Below are positions 10,212 to 22,330 of a DNA stretch of 64,000 nucleotides, piece after piece. Every line of letters begins with the position of its first letter. The first letter of the stretch is position 1. Source of the stretch: Tsukamurella conjunctivitidis (GTDB taxonomy: Bacteria; Actinomycetota; Actinomycetes; Mycobacteriales; Mycobacteriaceae); the NCBI RefSeq assembly GCF_007858475.1, contig NZ_VIGX01000002.1:496001-560000 (forward strand). The letters run 5' to 3'. Below the pieces are notes generated by a model, which made no database searches, was not told where the DNA came from, and worked only from the letters and a program-made list of their open reading frames with translations. Position numbers and translations under genes: made by a program.

Positions 10212-10363
10212 CGCGCCATCCTGTCACGGCCCCGTGCGGCGATCTCGGGGAGGAATGGGGGTTTCACCGGATGTGCGCGGCGGGGCCGGAACGGAAGAGT
10301 GGGTCTCGGCCGGCGGATCTCTCCCACCCGATCCGCCTGCCACCCGAACCACGAGGAGGAGCC

Positions 10364-10636
10364 ATGAACTCGGTGATCGACGGCGGCACGGACCTCGGCG
10401 GACGACTGGCCTGGGTGCACGTCGCCCACGGCGAGCGCAGCCAGGTGCGGTTCTACGCGGAGGGCGAGTACGCCGGCACCGCGACCGCGCTGCCGACCGT
10501 CGACACCGAGGTCATCGGCGTGGACTACGACGTGGTCTACGTGCGCTACGGCCGCGACATCGCCCGGTTCCGGCTCGACGAGTCGGGCGCCGTCATCGCG
10601 CTGGACTCGGTTCCGGCGTCCGCGCTCGCAGGCTGA
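10364..10636 (+). CDS. Small conserved-looking hypothetical protein
   Basis: 90 aa starting MNSVIDGGTDLGGRLAWVHV, with a strong AGGAGG ribosome-binding site 6 nt before ATG 10364. The sequence is acidic and beta-rich (YAEGEYAGTATALPTVDTEV, VDYDVVYVRYGRDIARFRL). It has no signal peptide, membrane helix or recognised domain. It is divergent from pabB and stands alone before metG. The clear SD, GC3 bias and balanced composition make it a real gene; function unknown. Confidence 0.7.
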   Translation: MNSVIDGGTDLGGRLAWVHVAHGERSQVRFYAEGEYAGTATALPTVDTEVIGVDYDVVYVRYGRDIARFRLDESGAVIALDSVPASALAG

Positions 10637-10820
10637 CCAGCAGCGCGACCCCGGCGCCGATCACCCACGCGATGCGTGCGCTTGAGGTTCCGGTCACAGG
10701 GTGCCCCGTCCCCGCTGCCGGACGGAATCACCCGTGAGGAGGAGATCGCCGCCCTGACTTCCCGTGGTCGGCGATTCCGCCCGGAACACGCTTGCGATGC
10801 ACCGATAAGCTGGGCGCACC

Positions 10821-12371
10821 ATGGCTGCAGACAAGGCTTTCTACATCACCACGGCGATCGCCTACCCGAACGGCGTGCCCCACATCGGGCACGCCTACGA
10901 GTACATCGCCACCGACGTGATCGCGCGTTTCCAGCGCCTCGACGGCTATGAGGTCTTCTACCTCACCGGCACGGACGAGCACGGGCTGAAGATGCAGCAG
11001 ACCGCCGCCAAGGAGGGCATCGAGACCAAGGCCCTCGCCGACCGCAACGCCGCTGCCTTCGAGGCGCTGCAGCGGGCCGTCGGGTCGACCTTCGACCGGT
11101 TCATCCGCACCACCGACGCCGACCACTACGAGGCGTCGAAGGCCATCTGGCAGAAGATGGTCGACGCCGGCGACATCTACCTCGGTAAGTACTCCGGCTG
11201 GTACTCCGTGCGGGACGAGGCCTACTACGCCGAGGACGAGACCACCGTCACCGAGGACGGCACCCGCGTCTCCACCGACACCGGCACCGAGGTCGAGTGG
11301 ACCGAGGAGGCGTCCTACTTCTTCAAGCTGTCCGCCTACCAGGACCGGCTGCTGGAGCTCCTCGATCGCGAGGGCGGCTACCTCGAGCCCGCCACCCGCC
11401 GCAACGAGATCGTCAGCTTCATCAAGGGCGGCCTCAAGGACCTGTCGATCAGCCGCGACACCTTCGACTGGGGCGTCCCCGTGCCCGGCGACCCCGACCA
11501 CGTCATGTACGTCTGGGTGGACGCGCTGACCAACTACCTCACCGGCGCGGGGTACCCCGACACGCAGTCGGAGCAGTTCGCGACGTTCTGGCCGCCGAAG
11601 CTGCAGATCATCGGCAAGGACATCATCCGGTTCCACGCCGTCTACTGGCCCGCGTTCCTCATGAGCGCCGGGATCGAACTGCCCGAGCGCGTCTTCGCCC
11701 ACGGCTTCCTGTTCAACAAGGGCGAGAAGATGAGCAAGTCCGTCGGCAACGTCGTGGACCCGCACGCCCTCATCGCCGAGTACGGCCTCGACGCGCTGCG
11801 CTTCTTCCTGCTCCGCGAGGTCAGCTTCGGCCAGGACGGCAGCTACAGCCACGAGGCGATCGTCGGCCGGATCAACGCCGACCTCGCGAACGAGCTCGGC
11901 AACCTCGCGCAGCGCTCGCTGTCGATGATCAGCAAGAACTGCGCGGGCACGGTGCCCACGCCGGGCCCGTTCACCGAGGCCGACGACGCCCTCCTCGCCC
12001 GCGCCGACGGCCTGCTGTCGACGTCCCGCCGGCACGTCGGCGACCAGGCGCTGCACCTGTACCTGGAGGCGATCTGGGAGGTCCTCGCCGAGACGAACCG
12101 GTACTTCTCGGCGCAGGAGCCGTGGAAGCTCAAGGCGAGCGACCCCGAGCGCATGGTCACGGTGCTCTACGTGACCGCCGAGGTCGTCCGCCAGGTCGCC
12201 CTACTGCTCCAGCCCGTGATGCCCGAGTCCGCGGAGGAACTGCTCACCCTGCTGGAGCAGCCCAAGGACCGCCGGACCTTCGAGGCCGTCGGCACGCGCC
12301 TGGCGCCCGGCACCGCGCTGCCCAAGCCGCAGGGCGTCTTCCCGCGTTACGTCGAGCCCGAACCCGAGTAG
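10821..12371 (+). CDS. metG: Methionyl-tRNA synthetase
   Basis: 516 aa class I aminoacyl-tRNA synthetase. The HIGH-like signature is in [18 protein letters not shown] (residues 14-31) and KMSKS is in [12 protein letters not shown] (about residue 301). It lacks the four-cysteine zinc knuckle and the C-terminal tRNA-binding extension of E. coli MetG, as in the short mycobacterial form (about 519 aa). It charges initiator and elongator tRNA-Met. Its place between pabB and tatD matches Rv1005c-Rv1007c-Rv1008, but the strand differs from Rv1007c, as far as I recall the reference order. Confidence 0.95.
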   Translation: MAADKAFYITTAIAYPNGVPHIGHAYEYIATDVIARFQRLDGYEVFYLTGTDEHGLKMQQTAAKEGIETKALADRNAAAFEALQRAVGSTFDRFIRTTDADHYEASKAIWQKMVDAGDIYLGKYSGWYSVRDEAYYAEDETTVTEDGTRVSTDTGTEVEWTEEASYFFKLSAYQDRLLELLDREGGYLEPATRRNEIVSFIKGGLKDLSISRDTFDWGVPVPGDPDHVMYVWVDALTNYLTGAGYPDTQSEQFATFWPPKLQIIGKDIIRFHAVYWPAFLMSAGIELPERVFAHGFLFNKGEKMSKSVGNVVDPHALIAEYGLDALRFFLLREVSFGQDGSYSHEAIVGRINADLANELGNLAQRSLSMISKNCAGTVPTPGPFTEADDALLARADGLLSTSRRHVGDQALHLYLEAIWEVLAETNRYFSAQEPWKLKASDPERMVTVLYVTAEVVRQVALLLQPVMPESAEELLTLLEQPKDRRTFEAVGTRLAPGTALPKPQGVFPRYVEPEPE

Positions 12372-12395
12372 CCGCCCGGCGGCCGGCGCGCCGCG

Positions 12396-13559
12396 CTACG
12401 GGTTCTTCGTGAGGATCGCGTACTCGGCGGACACCGCCTCGCGCGCGAGCTGCAGGCTGGAGCCGCCCGCAGTGGTGACCCACCGGCCCGCGGACACGAT
12501 GCAGATGTAGCTGGTCGCCTCGGTACGGAAGGTGCACTGCGCCTGCGGCAGGCCCGCCGGCGACTCCACGGGGCGATTCCCCGCCCTCGCCCGGGAGTCC
12601 GCGGTCACTTCGGCGACCATCGTGGTCGCAGCAGCGGCGTCCCTCGTGCGGTACACGATGGCGGCGCCTTCCCCGACGAGGTCGACCCCGGCTTTGCGAT
12701 AGGGCGCCGCGTCCGAGAGGTAGCGGATCCGATGCAGCAGTGCCTCGAGTCCGAAGTACGCGTTGCTCAGGGAAGTGAGCTCTGTCGACTCCTGGAGGAG
12801 GGTGCGGGACAGTACGCCGTCCTTGTCGCCCGGGAGGGTCCGGATCGACGTCACCGGGGTCGGACTGAAGGCGGTCGTCTTGGGGACCTGGAGGTCGAAG
12901 GCCTTCGCGACGAACCGCGCCGCCTCGGCGTTCGTGGGCGCGGTGCCGCTGACGTTGATCACGAACGGGCCCTCGGCTCGGTAGCCGTCGACGGTGCCGG
13001 GCGTGAACTCCGCGGCGGACACCTCGGCGTGGCCGTCGATCGCGACCTTCGGAAGGGCCTGTGTGGACGACGTGATCGCCTCGAGGACCGCCGCGGCGAT
13101 CTCGGGACTGTCGAACCGGTACAGCCCGATCCTGACGGCGACGGTCGGTCTGTCGAAGTCGTCGCCGCGGGTCGTGGTCATCCCCACCCGCATTCGGTTG
13201 CGGGTGAAGATCCTGGCGGTGGTGTCCGGCACGCGGGTGGAGAGCTGATCGCCGGACAGAACCGGGTACGACCGCAGACCGGCACCGCCGACGGTGAGGC
13301 GTCGGTCGACCTCGTCGACCTGGACCAGGGCCTCGGCCATCCGGTTGCCCTCGATGATCCACGCGTTGTCGCCACTCGGCGAAGGCACGTCGCGCGTCGT
13401 CGTCGGGTACTGCCCCGGGTCGAGGCCTGCTGGAACGTTCGGCGTGGTCGATGCGCGCGACGAGGACGCCGGAGCGACGGTGGCCTCACCGCCGACAGTG
13501 GTGCCGCACGCGGAGACGGCCAACGCGGAGGCGAGCACCACGGTCAGGGGGCGATTCAT
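12396..13559 (-). CDS. DUF7373-like lipoprotein
   Basis: 387 aa. A lipobox LAVSAC (Cys18) ends a short signal peptide, so the mature protein is a lipid-anchored cell-envelope protein. A Ser/Thr/Pro/Ala linker (residues 25-45) precedes two similar domains. Motifs shared with the neighbouring broken copy are WIIEGNRM, VDEVDRRL, GLRSYPVL and RMRVGMTTTR. The C-terminal half has paired cysteines (QCTFRTEATSYIC). The fold matches what I know as the DUF7373 lipoproteins common in Mycobacteriales; function unknown. Convergent with metG. Confidence 0.72.
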   Translation of the reverse strand: MNRPLTVVLASALAVSACGTTVGGEATVAPASSSRASTTPNVPAGLDPGQYPTTTRDVPSPSGDNAWIIEGNRMAEALVQVDEVDRRLTVGGAGLRSYPVLSGDQLSTRVPDTTARIFTRNRMRVGMTTTRGDDFDRPTVAVRIGLYRFDSPEIAAAVLEAITSSTQALPKVAIDGHAEVSAAEFTPGTVDGYRAEGPFVINVSGTAPTNAEAARFVAKAFDLQVPKTTAFSPTPVTSIRTLPGDKDGVLSRTLLQESTELTSLSNAYFGLEALLHRIRYLSDAAPYRKAGVDLVGEGAAIVYRTRDAAAATTMVAEVTADSRARAGNRPVESPAGLPQAQCTFRTEATSYICIVSAGRWVTTAGGSSLQLAREAVSAEYAILTKNP

Positions 13560-13605
13560 GGTGTTTCCTGTCGTCGATCGTGCGGCTTCTGCGACGCCGT
13601 CCGCT

Positions 13606-14258
13606 TTACGGGGTGGTGGCGAGGATGGAGAACTGGGCGGCGGCCTTCTGCCGTGCCAGCGCCGGGTTGCTGTCGTACACCGAGGCGACGTAGCGGCCGA
13701 CCGCCATCCAGCAGTACGTCAGATCGCCGCCGGTCATGCACTTCACCGCCGGGAGCTGGGGGATGCCCGCGACGGCGGGGTTCTTGCCCGCGATGGTCCG
13801 CACCATCGTGTGGTGGTCATGCCCACGCGCATCTTGTTGGCGTGGAACGCGGTGGCCGTGGCGTCGGGCACACGGCTGCGCAGGCCGTCGCCGTCGAGCA
13901 CCGGGAACGAGCGCAGGCCGCCGCCGCCGATGATCAGGCGCGGGTCCACCTCGTTGGCCTGGATCAGTGCCTCGTCGCCCATCCGGTTGCCCTCGACCAC
14001 CCAGGACCGGTTCTCGGAGGCGGTGATCGTGCGGGCCCGGGTCGGGTAGGCGCCGAAGTCCAGTCCGGCGGGCACCGGCACCGTCGCCGCGGGCGCCGTG
14101 CTCGCCGCGGCCGACGACGACGTGACGCTCGCGCTCGACGACGGGGCCGCGACGGGCTCCCCGCTCGTCGTGGAGCAGGCGGCGAGCAGCGCCGCACCGA
14201 TGACGACGGCGGCGGGCAGGGCGGACTTCTTCATGCGTTCTCCTCGGTCGGTCACCAC
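13606..14258 (-). pseudogene. Internally deleted paralogue of the adjacent lipoprotein gene
   Basis: The first half reads MKKSALPAAVVIGAALLAAC (lipobox), then WVVEGNRM, VDPRLIIGGGGLRSFPVL and KMRVGMTTTR, matching the upstream lipoprotein to its residue 131. Immediately after MTTTR the frame changes and the sequence resumes as TMVRTIAGKNPAVAG...YDSNPALARQKAAAQF, which matches the neighbour from about residue 312 to its end. About 180 codons (roughly 550 bp) are missing and the reading frame is broken. Both junction halves share the short stretch ACCAC(C/G)A, so a microhomology deletion is likely. The start and signal peptide are intact, so a truncated lipoprotein could still be made. Confidence 0.82.
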
Positions 14259-14344
14259 GCGAGCACATCAGGCCCGGCTTCGCGGCTGCTTAACGAAGTA
14301 TTAAGTACGGTCCCCGGCGCGGGCCGCGCGGAGGTACCGCGACA

Positions 14345-15202
14345 ATGGAGGGCATGGGGAAGAAGAAGCCGCCGCCTCCGCTGCCCGCACCGCTACCCGG
14401 CCTCGTGGATGCGCACACGCACCTGGACGGGTGCCGTGCCCGCACGCCCGAGGCGGTGCGCGAGCTGGTCGACCGCTCGGCCTCGGTCGGCGTGGACCGG
14501 GTGGTCACCGTCGCCTGCGACCTGGAGCAGGCCCGCTACGTCATCGAGGCGAGCCGATGGGACGAGCGGGTCTTCGCCGCCGTGGCCCTGCACCCGACGG
14601 ACGCCCACCAGCTCGAGGCCGACGGTGCGCCGGCAGAACTCGAGCGCCTGGCCGCCGACCCGCGCTGCGTGGCGATCGGGGAGACGGGCCTGGACTGGTA
14701 CTGGCTCGGCAAGCGGGAGGACGTCGCGACGCCGGCGCAGCAGCACGCGGCCTTCGAATGGCACATCGACCTGGCCAAGCGCCTGGGCAAGCCGCTCATG
14801 ATCCACAACCGCGAGGCGGACGCCGACATCCTGGCCGACCTGGAGCGCTTCGGCGCCCCCGAGACCGTGATCTTCCACTGCTTCTCCGGCGATGCCGCGA
14901 TGGCCCGCGCGTGCGTCGAGCGCGGCTACGTGCTGAGCTTCTCGGGCACCGTCACGTTCACCAACGCCACCGAGCTGCAGGAGGCGGCGCGCCTCGTTCC
15001 CGACGGTCAACTGCTCGTCGAGACCGACGCGCCGTATCTCACACCCCACCCGTACCGGGGTACCCCCAACGAGTCGTATTGCATCCCGTACACCGCGCGC
15101 TACCTCGCTGACCTGCGCGGGGTGACGCCGGAGGAGGTCGCGTCGGCTACCACGGCGACGGCGGAGCGTGTGTTCGGCGCCACATTCGCGGGCGCGAAAT
15201 GA
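14345..15202 (+). CDS. tatD: TatD-family metal-dependent hydrolase (DNase)
   Basis: 285 aa TIM-barrel metallohydrolase. Metal-binding motifs are complete: VDAHTHLD near residue 21, the conserved Glu in AIGETGLDWYW near residue 116, H-N-R-E at residue 156, FHCFSGD near 178, and the Asp in ETDAPYL near residue 228. TatD proteins are 3'-5' exonucleases or D-aminoacyl-tRNA-type hydrolases. It lies directly before rpfB, as Rv1008 does. The ATG at 14345 has GGAGG 10 nt upstream; ATG 14354 is an alternative. Confidence 0.93.
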   Translation: MEGMGKKKPPPPLPAPLPGLVDAHTHLDGCRARTPEAVRELVDRSASVGVDRVVTVACDLEQARYVIEASRWDERVFAAVALHPTDAHQLEADGAPAELERLAADPRCVAIGETGLDWYWLGKREDVATPAQQHAAFEWHIDLAKRLGKPLMIHNREADADILADLERFGAPETVIFHCFSGDAAMARACVERGYVLSFSGTVTFTNATELQEAARLVPDGQLLVETDAPYLTPHPYRGTPNESYCIPYTARYLADLRGVTPEEVASATTATAERVFGATFAGAK

Positions 15203-15230
15203 ACAGAAGCTGGCACGCCTCCCACTTCTC

Positions 15231-16799
<1,569 letters not shown>

Positions 16800-16817
16800 C
16801 TCGGTAGAGTCACACCG

Positions 16818-17711
16818 GTGACCGGCGCCGAATTCAAGAATCAGGCACGACTGCTCGGCCCCGCGGAGATCCGCGCGCTGGCCGGGCAGTTGTCCGTTCG
16901 ACCCACGAAGACGCTGGGCCAGAACTTCGTGCACGACCCGAACACCGTCCGCAAGATCGTCGCCGCCGCGGACGTCCGCCCGGATGACGTCGCGCTCGAG
17001 GTCGGACCGGGTCTGGGTTCGCTCACGCTCGCGCTCCTCGACGCCGCCGCCTCCGTCACCGCGATCGAGATCGATCCGGTTCTCGCGGAACAGCTCCCGA
17101 AGACGGTGGCCGAGCGCGCGCCCGAGTTGGCCGGGAATCTCACCGTGATCGGCGAGGACGCGCTCAAGGTCTCCGGCGCGCAGGTCTCCGCCGCCGGCGC
17201 GCCGACGGTGCTCGTCGCGAACCTGCCGTACAACGTCTCGGTCCCGGTGCTGCTGCACCTTCTCGCCGAGGTGCCCACGCTGCGCACCGTGCTGGTGATG
17301 GTGCAGCTCGAGGTGGCGGACCGGCTCGCCGCCGCGCCCGGCTCGCGGGTGTACGGCGTCCCGTCGGTCAAGGCGGCGTACTACGGGCACGTGCGCAAGG
17401 CCGGCACCGTCGGGCGGGCCGTGTTCTGGCCAGAGCCCAACGTGGAGTCGGGCCTGGTCCGCATCGACCTGTACGGCCCCGACGGCCGGCCCGCCGTGGA
17501 CCGTGGCCGCCTGTGGGCGGTCGTCGACGCGGCCTTCGCGCAGCGCCGCAAGACCCTGCGCGCCGCCCTCGCGAGTTGGGCGGGGTCCCCCCCGGCGGCC
17601 GAGGAACTGCTGGTCGCCGCCGGTATCGACCCGCGCGAGCGCGGCGAGAAACTGTCCGTCGAGCAGTTCTCGGCGCTCGCCGCCGCCCGGCCCGCGGCCC
17701 CGGCCCCGTAG
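16818..17711 (+). CDS. rsmA: 16S rRNA dimethyladenosine transferase RsmA/KsgA
   Basis: 297 aa from GTG 16818. SAM-binding motifs: [10 protein letters not shown] (residue 34 on), [16 protein letters not shown] (motif I), and the [11 protein letters not shown] signature of adenosine-N6 dimethylases near residue 136. It dimethylates A1518 and A1519 of helix 45 during 30S maturation; loss gives kasugamycin resistance in other bacteria. It lies between rpfB and ispE with short gaps (18 and 10 bp), a conserved operon order. Confidence 0.96.
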   Translation: MTGAEFKNQARLLGPAEIRALAGQLSVRPTKTLGQNFVHDPNTVRKIVAAADVRPDDVALEVGPGLGSLTLALLDAAASVTAIEIDPVLAEQLPKTVAERAPELAGNLTVIGEDALKVSGAQVSAAGAPTVLVANLPYNVSVPVLLHLLAEVPTLRTVLVMVQLEVADRLAAAPGSRVYGVPSVKAAYYGHVRKAGTVGRAVFWPEPNVESGLVRIDLYGPDGRPAVDRGRLWAVVDAAFAQRRKTLRAALASWAGSPPAAEELLVAAGIDPRERGEKLSVEQFSALAAARPAAPAP

Positions 17712-17721
17712 TCTGGACCGC

Positions 17722-18636
17722 GTGCTTTCCGTGGTACCGACCCCTCTGACCGTGCGGGCACCCGCCAAGGTGAACCTCCACCTCGGGGTGGGCGACGTGC
17801 GGCCCGACGGCTTCCACGAATTGGTCACCGTCTTCCAGGCGCTCTCGCTGCACGACGATGTGACCCTCACCCCGGCCGACGCGTTGACGCTGCACGTGAC
17901 CGGGGAAGGTGTGCGCGACGTGCCCACCGATCCGACGAACCTGGCCGCGCGCGCGGTCGTCGCGCTGGCCGAGCGGTACGGGCGTGATCCGAACATGCGC
18001 ATCGACATCGCCAAGGGCATCCCCGTGGCCGGCGGCATGGCCGGCGGCTCCGCGGACGCGGCCGCCGCGCTGCTCGGGGCCGCCACGCTCTGGGGCCTCG
18101 ACATCGAGCGCGACGAGCTCGACGAGGTCGCGGCATCCCTCGGCTCCGACGTCCCCTTCTCGCTGCACGGCCACACCGCGCTCGGCACGGGACGCGGTGA
18201 GCGCCTGATCCCCGCGCTCGCACGCGGCGAGTTCCACTGGACGCTCGCGCTGGCCCGCGAGGGTCTGAGCACGCCGGCGGTGTACCGCGAGCTGGACCGG
18301 CTGAGAGAGGCCGGCGACCCGCCGCGCGCGGGGAGCCCCGACGACCTGCTCGCCGCCGTCGCCTCGGGCGATCCGCATCGTCTGGCGCCGCTGCTCGTGA
18401 ACGACCTGCAGGCGGCGGCGCTGTCGCTGCAGCCGGGCCTGCGGCGCACGCTGCGCGCGGGCATGGAGGCCGGCGCCCTGGCCGGCATCGTCTCCGGCAG
18501 TGGGCCCACCTGCGCCTTCCTCTGCGCGAGCGCCGACGACGCCGTCGATGTCGGCACCGAGCTCGCGGGCGCGGGCGTCTGCCGCACGGTGCGCGTGGCC
18601 TCGGGCCCGGTGCCGGGCGCCACCGTCGTGCCGTAG
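17722..18636 (+). CDS. ispE: 4-diphosphocytidyl-2-C-methyl-D-erythritol kinase
   Basis: 304 aa from GTG 17722 (GTG 17731 is the alternative). GHMP-kinase motifs: [11 protein letters not shown] near the N-terminus, the ATP-binding glycine loop [15 protein letters not shown], and the C-terminal [12 protein letters not shown]. IspE phosphorylates CDP-ME in the MEP pathway that supplies isoprenoids, including the polyprenyl phosphates used by the cell wall and by the protein mannosylation system at 6 kb. A 73-codon extension upstream of the GTG lies within rsmA in another frame and is not coding. Confidence 0.95.
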   Translation: MLSVVPTPLTVRAPAKVNLHLGVGDVRPDGFHELVTVFQALSLHDDVTLTPADALTLHVTGEGVRDVPTDPTNLAARAVVALAERYGRDPNMRIDIAKGIPVAGGMAGGSADAAAALLGAATLWGLDIERDELDEVAASLGSDVPFSLHGHTALGTGRGERLIPALARGEFHWTLALAREGLSTPAVYRELDRLREAGDPPRAGSPDDLLAAVASGDPHRLAPLLVNDLQAAALSLQPGLRRTLRAGMEAGALAGIVSGSGPTCAFLCASADDAVDVGTELAGAGVCRTVRVASGPVPGATVVP

Positions 18637-18716
18637 TCGCCTCCGTCGTGCCGTAGGTGCGGTAGGCGCCATCTTCTCGCTGCTTCGCGGTTCGGGGCCG
18701 TCGAGGGCTTGATTCA

Positions 18717-18731
18717 TACCCCCTGGGGGTA
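18717..18731. promoter_or_regulatory. RicR-type copper operator, site 1
   Basis: The site reads TACCC-CCTGG-GGGTA, an exact TACCC-N5-GGGTA palindrome; the flanks extend the symmetry to 17 bp (ATACCCCC-T-GGGGGTAT). This is the motif described for RicR, a CsoR-family Cu(I) repressor in M. tuberculosis. It lies about 50 bp before the first gene of the copper cassette, overlapping a possible -10 (TATACA, 18730-18735), where it would block transcription. Confidence 0.8.
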
Positions 18732-18747
18732 TACATTCGGACACAGA

Positions 18748-18762
18748 TACCCGCTAGGGGTA
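18748..18762. promoter_or_regulatory. RicR-type copper operator, site 2
   Basis: TACCC-GCTAG-GGGTA is a second exact match to TACCC-N5-GGGTA. It is 31 bp from site 1 centre to centre, about three helical turns, so two repressor tetramers could bind the same face. It ends 21 bp before the ATG of the first gene. No csoR or ricR gene is in the window. Confidence 0.78.
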
Positions 18763-18782
18763 CCCCTGACCGAGGAGGAATC

Positions 18783-19769
18783 ATGGACGGCCGGAAGACG
18801 GAGCGGCGCTCGATGAACCCGGCGACCAAGCTGGCGGCTTTCGGCGCGGGGCTCGTGGTGGCCTTCGGTGGCGCCTACGGCATCGCCGGAGCAGTCGTGC
18901 CCGACAGCACGGTCGCCCAGTGGAACGCCGAGGCCGACCAGGGGCACGGCGGTCACGCCGCCCCGGCCGCGCCCGCGGCACCGGGTGCGGTGAACGGCGT
19001 CTCGCTCAGCGCCGACGGGCTCACGTTCGCGCCCGTCGCCGCGCCGCGCGCGGTGGGGGAGGCCGGTGCCCTGAGCTTCCGCATCGAGGGCGCCGCGGGC
19101 GCTCCCATCACCGCGTACACCACCACGCACGAGAAGGACCTGCATCTCATCGTGGTCCGCACCGACGGCACGCGGTTCCGGCACGTCCATCCGAGCCTCG
19201 ACCGCACCACCGGGACCTGGTCGTTGCCGTGGAGCTGGGCCGAGGCCGGCACCTACCGCCTCTACGCCGACTTCGCGCCCGCCACCGGCTCGCCCGTCAC
19301 GCTCTCGCGCACCGTCGAGGTCGCCGGCGGCTACGCGCCCGTCGATCCGGCGCCGTCGCGGACGGCTCAGGTGGACGGCTTCACCGTCACGCTCGGCGGT
19401 GACCTCACCGCCGGCGCGTCGAGCCCGCTCACGCTGCGGGTGAGCCGCGACGGCGCGCCCGTCACCGCGCTCCAGCCCTACCTCGGTGCTTTCGGTCACC
19501 TCGTCGCGCTCCGTCAGGGAGACCTCGCCTTCCTCCACGTGCACCCCGAGGGTGCGGAGCCGAAGCCCGGGGACACCGGCGGGCCCGCCGTCGCCTTCCG
19601 GGCCCAGGCCCCCACCGCGGGGCGCTACCTGCTGTACCTGGACTTCCAGGTCGACGGGGTGGTGCGCACCGCGAGCTTCGTGCTCGACGCGGGCGCATCC
19701 GGCGCGCCGCAGAACTCCACGACCGCACCCGTACCCGCTCCGCCGGCCGACGGCCACGGCGGGCACTGA
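18783..19769 (+). CDS. His-rich secreted or membrane-anchored copper-associated protein
   Basis: 328 aa from ATG 18783 with a GAGGAGG site. An N-terminal hydrophobic segment (about residues 15-40, [20 protein letters not shown]) targets it to the envelope; no lipobox is seen. The region after the membrane (HGGH near residue 57) and the C-terminus (HGGH) are histidine-rich. In between are beta-rich domains with [23 protein letters not shown] and FLHVHPEG, possible metal sites. It is the first gene of the copper cassette, 23 bp before the ATPase gene. A periplasmic copper-binding or delivery role is inferred from context and histidines. Confidence 0.78.
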   Translation: MDGRKTERRSMNPATKLAAFGAGLVVAFGGAYGIAGAVVPDSTVAQWNAEADQGHGGHAAPAAPAAPGAVNGVSLSADGLTFAPVAAPRAVGEAGALSFRIEGAAGAPITAYTTTHEKDLHLIVVRTDGTRFRHVHPSLDRTTGTWSLPWSWAEAGTYRLYADFAPATGSPVTLSRTVEVAGGYAPVDPAPSRTAQVDGFTVTLGGDLTAGASSPLTLRVSRDGAPVTALQPYLGAFGHLVALRQGDLAFLHVHPEGAEPKPGDTGGPAVAFRAQAPTAGRYLLYLDFQVDGVVRTASFVLDAGASGAPQNSTTAPVPAPPADGHGGH

Positions 19770-19792
19770 CACTCACGAAGGAGGTATCGACC

Positions 19793-22261
19793 ATGAGCAC
19801 ACCCGGCAGCACCACCGGTGACGCGCACATCGAGCTGGACATCGGTGGCATGACCTGCGCCTCGTGCGCGAACCGGATCGAGCGACGCCTGAACAGGATC
19901 GAGGGCGTGAGCGCGACCGTCAACTACGCCACCGAGAAGGCAAAGGTGATCGCTCCCGAGGGTGTCGACCCGCAGCGGATCATCGACGAGGTCGTCGCGA
20001 CCGGATACTCCGCGACGCGCGCCGGAGCATCGGCATCGTCGGATGCGGAAGGCGGGCAGGAGAACCCGGCCGACGCCGAACTGTCCTCGCTGCGCACCCG
20101 GCTCCTCGGCGCCGTCCTGCTCGGCGTGCCGGTGATCGCGATGGCGATGGTCCCTGCGCTGCAGTTCACGTACTGGCAGTGGGCCTCCCTGGCGTTGGCC
20201 TCGCCCGTGATCCTCTGGGGTGCATGGCCCTTCCACCGGGCCGCGTGGGCCAACCTCCGGCACGGCACGGCCACGATGGACACCCTGATCTCGATGGGGA
20301 CGCTGTCGGCGTTCCTGTGGTCCCTGTACGCGCTGTTCCTCGGTACGGCCGGGGAACCGGGGATGAAGCATCCGTTCAGTCTCACGCTCGCTCCGTCGGA
20401 CGGCGCCGCGAACATCTACCTCGAGGTGGCCGCCGGCGTCACGATGTTCATCCTCGCCGGGCGGTACTTCGAGAAGCGATCCAAGCGGCGGGCCGGGGCG
20501 GCACTGCGCGCGCTGCTCGAACTCGGTGCCAAGGAGGTCTCCGTCCTGCGCGACGGGGCCGAGGTGAAGATCGGCGTCGACGAACTGCGCGCGGACGACG
20601 AGTTCGTCGTGCGGCCGGGGGAGAAGATCGCCACCGACGGCGTCGTCGTCTCCGGCACCTCGGCCGTCGACGCCTCGATGCTCACCGGCGAATCGGTCCC
20701 GGTCGAGGTCGGTCCCGGTGACGCGGTCACCGGCGCCACCGTCAACGCCGGCGGACGGCTGCTGGTGCGCGCCACGCGCGTCGGCTCCGAGACGCAGCTC
20801 GCGCAGATGGCGCGGCTGGTCGAGGACGCGCAGACCGGTAAGGCCGAGGTCCAGCGCCTCGCCGACCGCATCTCGGGCGTCTTCGTGCCGATCGTCATCG
20901 CGATCGCCGCGGTCGCCCTGGGCGGCTGGCTGGGCGCGGGCTTCCCCGTCGCCGCGGCGTTCACCGCCGCGGTCGCGGTCCTGGTCATCGCCTGCCCCTG
21001 CGCGCTCGGTCTCGCGACGCCGACGGCCCTGCTCGTGGGCACCGGCCGAGGTGCCCAGCTGGGCGTTCTCATCAAGGGACCCGAGGTCCTCGAATCGACC
21101 CGCCGCGTGGACACCGTCGTCCTCGACAAGACCGGGACCGTGACCACCGGCCGGATGACCCTGGTCGACGTGCGCACCGAGGAGGGCGTCGACACCCGCG
21201 ACGTGCTCCGCTACGCCGGGGCGCTGGAGGACGCCTCCGAACATCCGATCGCGCGCGCCATCGCCACGGGGGCGGCCGCGACGATCGGAACACTCCCGCC
21301 CGTCGACGGTTTCGCGAACATCGAGGGCCAGGGCGTGCAGGGCGTCGTCGACGGGCACGGCGTGCTCGTCGGCCGCGAATCCCTGCTCGCCGATTGGGCG
21401 CTGCGCCTGTCCGACGGGCTGGCCGCCGCCAAGGCGGAGGCCGAATCGCAGGGCGCGACGGTCGTCGCGGTGGGCTGGGACGGCGCGGCCCGGGGGATCC
21501 TCGTCGTCTCCGACACCGTGAAACCGACCAGCGCGGAGGCGATCCGGGAGCTTCGGGCGCTCGGCCTGCGGCCGGTACTGCTCACCGGCGACAACGAGGC
21601 CGCCGCCCGACGTATCGCGGCCGAGGTGGGCATCGACGAGGTGATCGCCGAGGTCATGCCGGAGGACAAGGTGGCCGTGGTGACCGGGCTGCAGGCGCAG
21701 GGCCGCGTGGTGGCCATGGTCGGCGATGGGGTCAACGACGCCCCGGCGCTCGCCGCCGCCGACCTGGGGCTGGCGATGGGCACGGGCACCGACGTCGCGA
21801 TCGAGGCCGCGGACATCACCCTGGTCCGCGGGGACCTGCGTGCGGCCGTGGACGCGATCCGCCTGTCGCGCAGCACGCTCCGGACCATCAAGACGAACCT
21901 GTTCTGGGCCTTCGCCTACAACGTCGCGGCGATCCCGGTGGCGGCCCTGGGCATGCTCAACCCGATGCTCGCCGGTGCGGCGATGGCCTTCTCCAGCGTC
22001 TTCGTCGTCGGCAACAGCTTGCGCCTGCGCGGCTTCCGCGGCACGGCGGGGCAGGCGCCGGTGCCGCCGGAGGACGCGACGGTGCCCGCCGCCGACGCGA
22101 CCACGTGCCCGGTGATGGTGGGCAATCCGGTCGTGAAGTCCACCGCGGAGGCAGCGGGCCTGTTCCGCGACTACGACGGCGAGCGGTACTTCTTCTGCTG
22201 CCCCGCCTGCGCCCCGAAGTTCGACGCGGACCCGGCGCGCTACGTGGCGAACGCCGCCTGA
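19793..22261 (+). CDS. copA: Cu(I)-exporting P1B-type ATPase with C-terminal YHS domain
   Basis: 822 aa. An N-terminal heavy-metal domain has [13 protein letters not shown] (residues 18-30). Eight membrane helices surround the ion site CPC in [18 protein letters not shown] (phosphorylated Asp), the HP motif in [18 protein letters not shown], and helix 7-8 residues in YN and MAFSS all mark the Cu(I)-exporting subgroup (CopA/CtpV). A C-terminal tail (about 770-822) is a YHS-type domain ([21 protein letters not shown]), which can bind metal by cysteine. Controlled with the preceding gene by the two palindromes upstream. It detoxifies cytoplasmic copper. Confidence 0.93.
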   Translation: MSTPGSTTGDAHIELDIGGMTCASCANRIERRLNRIEGVSATVNYATEKAKVIAPEGVDPQRIIDEVVATGYSATRAGASASSDAEGGQENPADAELSSLRTRLLGAVLLGVPVIAMAMVPALQFTYWQWASLALASPVILWGAWPFHRAAWANLRHGTATMDTLISMGTLSAFLWSLYALFLGTAGEPGMKHPFSLTLAPSDGAANIYLEVAAGVTMFILAGRYFEKRSKRRAGAALRALLELGAKEVSVLRDGAEVKIGVDELRADDEFVVRPGEKIATDGVVVSGTSAVDASMLTGESVPVEVGPGDAVTGATVNAGGRLLVRATRVGSETQLAQMARLVEDAQTGKAEVQRLADRISGVFVPIVIAIAAVALGGWLGAGFPVAAAFTAAVAVLVIACPCALGLATPTALLVGTGRGAQLGVLIKGPEVLESTRRVDTVVLDKTGTVTTGRMTLVDVRTEEGVDTRDVLRYAGALEDASEHPIARAIATGAAATIGTLPPVDGFANIEGQGVQGVVDGHGVLVGRESLLADWALRLSDGLAAAKAEAESQGATVVAVGWDGAARGILVVSDTVKPTSAEAIRELRALGLRPVLLTGDNEAAARRIAAEVGIDEVIAEVMPEDKVAVVTGLQAQGRVVAMVGDGVNDAPALAAADLGLAMGTGTDVAIEAADITLVRGDLRAAVDAIRLSRSTLRTIKTNLFWAFAYNVAAIPVAALGMLNPMLAGAAMAFSSVFVVGNSLRLRGFRGTAGQAPVPPEDATVPAADATTCPVMVGNPVVKSTAEAAGLFRDYDGERYFFCCPACAPKFDADPARYVANAA

Positions 22262-22291
22262 ACCGCCGTCCCTCCGCCGTCCGGGCGCCGC

Positions 22292-22330
22292 GCGATCGCA
22301 CCGCAGTTCCACAACCGCCGGTGCGATCGC
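22292..22330. promoter_or_regulatory. 12-bp perfect inverted repeat between copA and glpF
   Basis: GCGATCGCACCG at 22292 and CGGTGCGATCGC at 22319 are perfect complements with a 15-bp spacer. A third GCGATCGCA lies at 22352, 21 bp before the glpF ATG. Each core GCGATCGC is itself an 8-bp palindrome. It could be an operator of the glpFK operon or a terminator for copA; there is no U-tract after the stem, which favours an operator. Confidence 0.5.

Noticed and set aside
10637-10820. Search for a T-box or other riboswitch before metG
   Set aside because: No T-box sequence, specifier hairpin or terminator pair was found in 184 bp; nothing else was recognised there.
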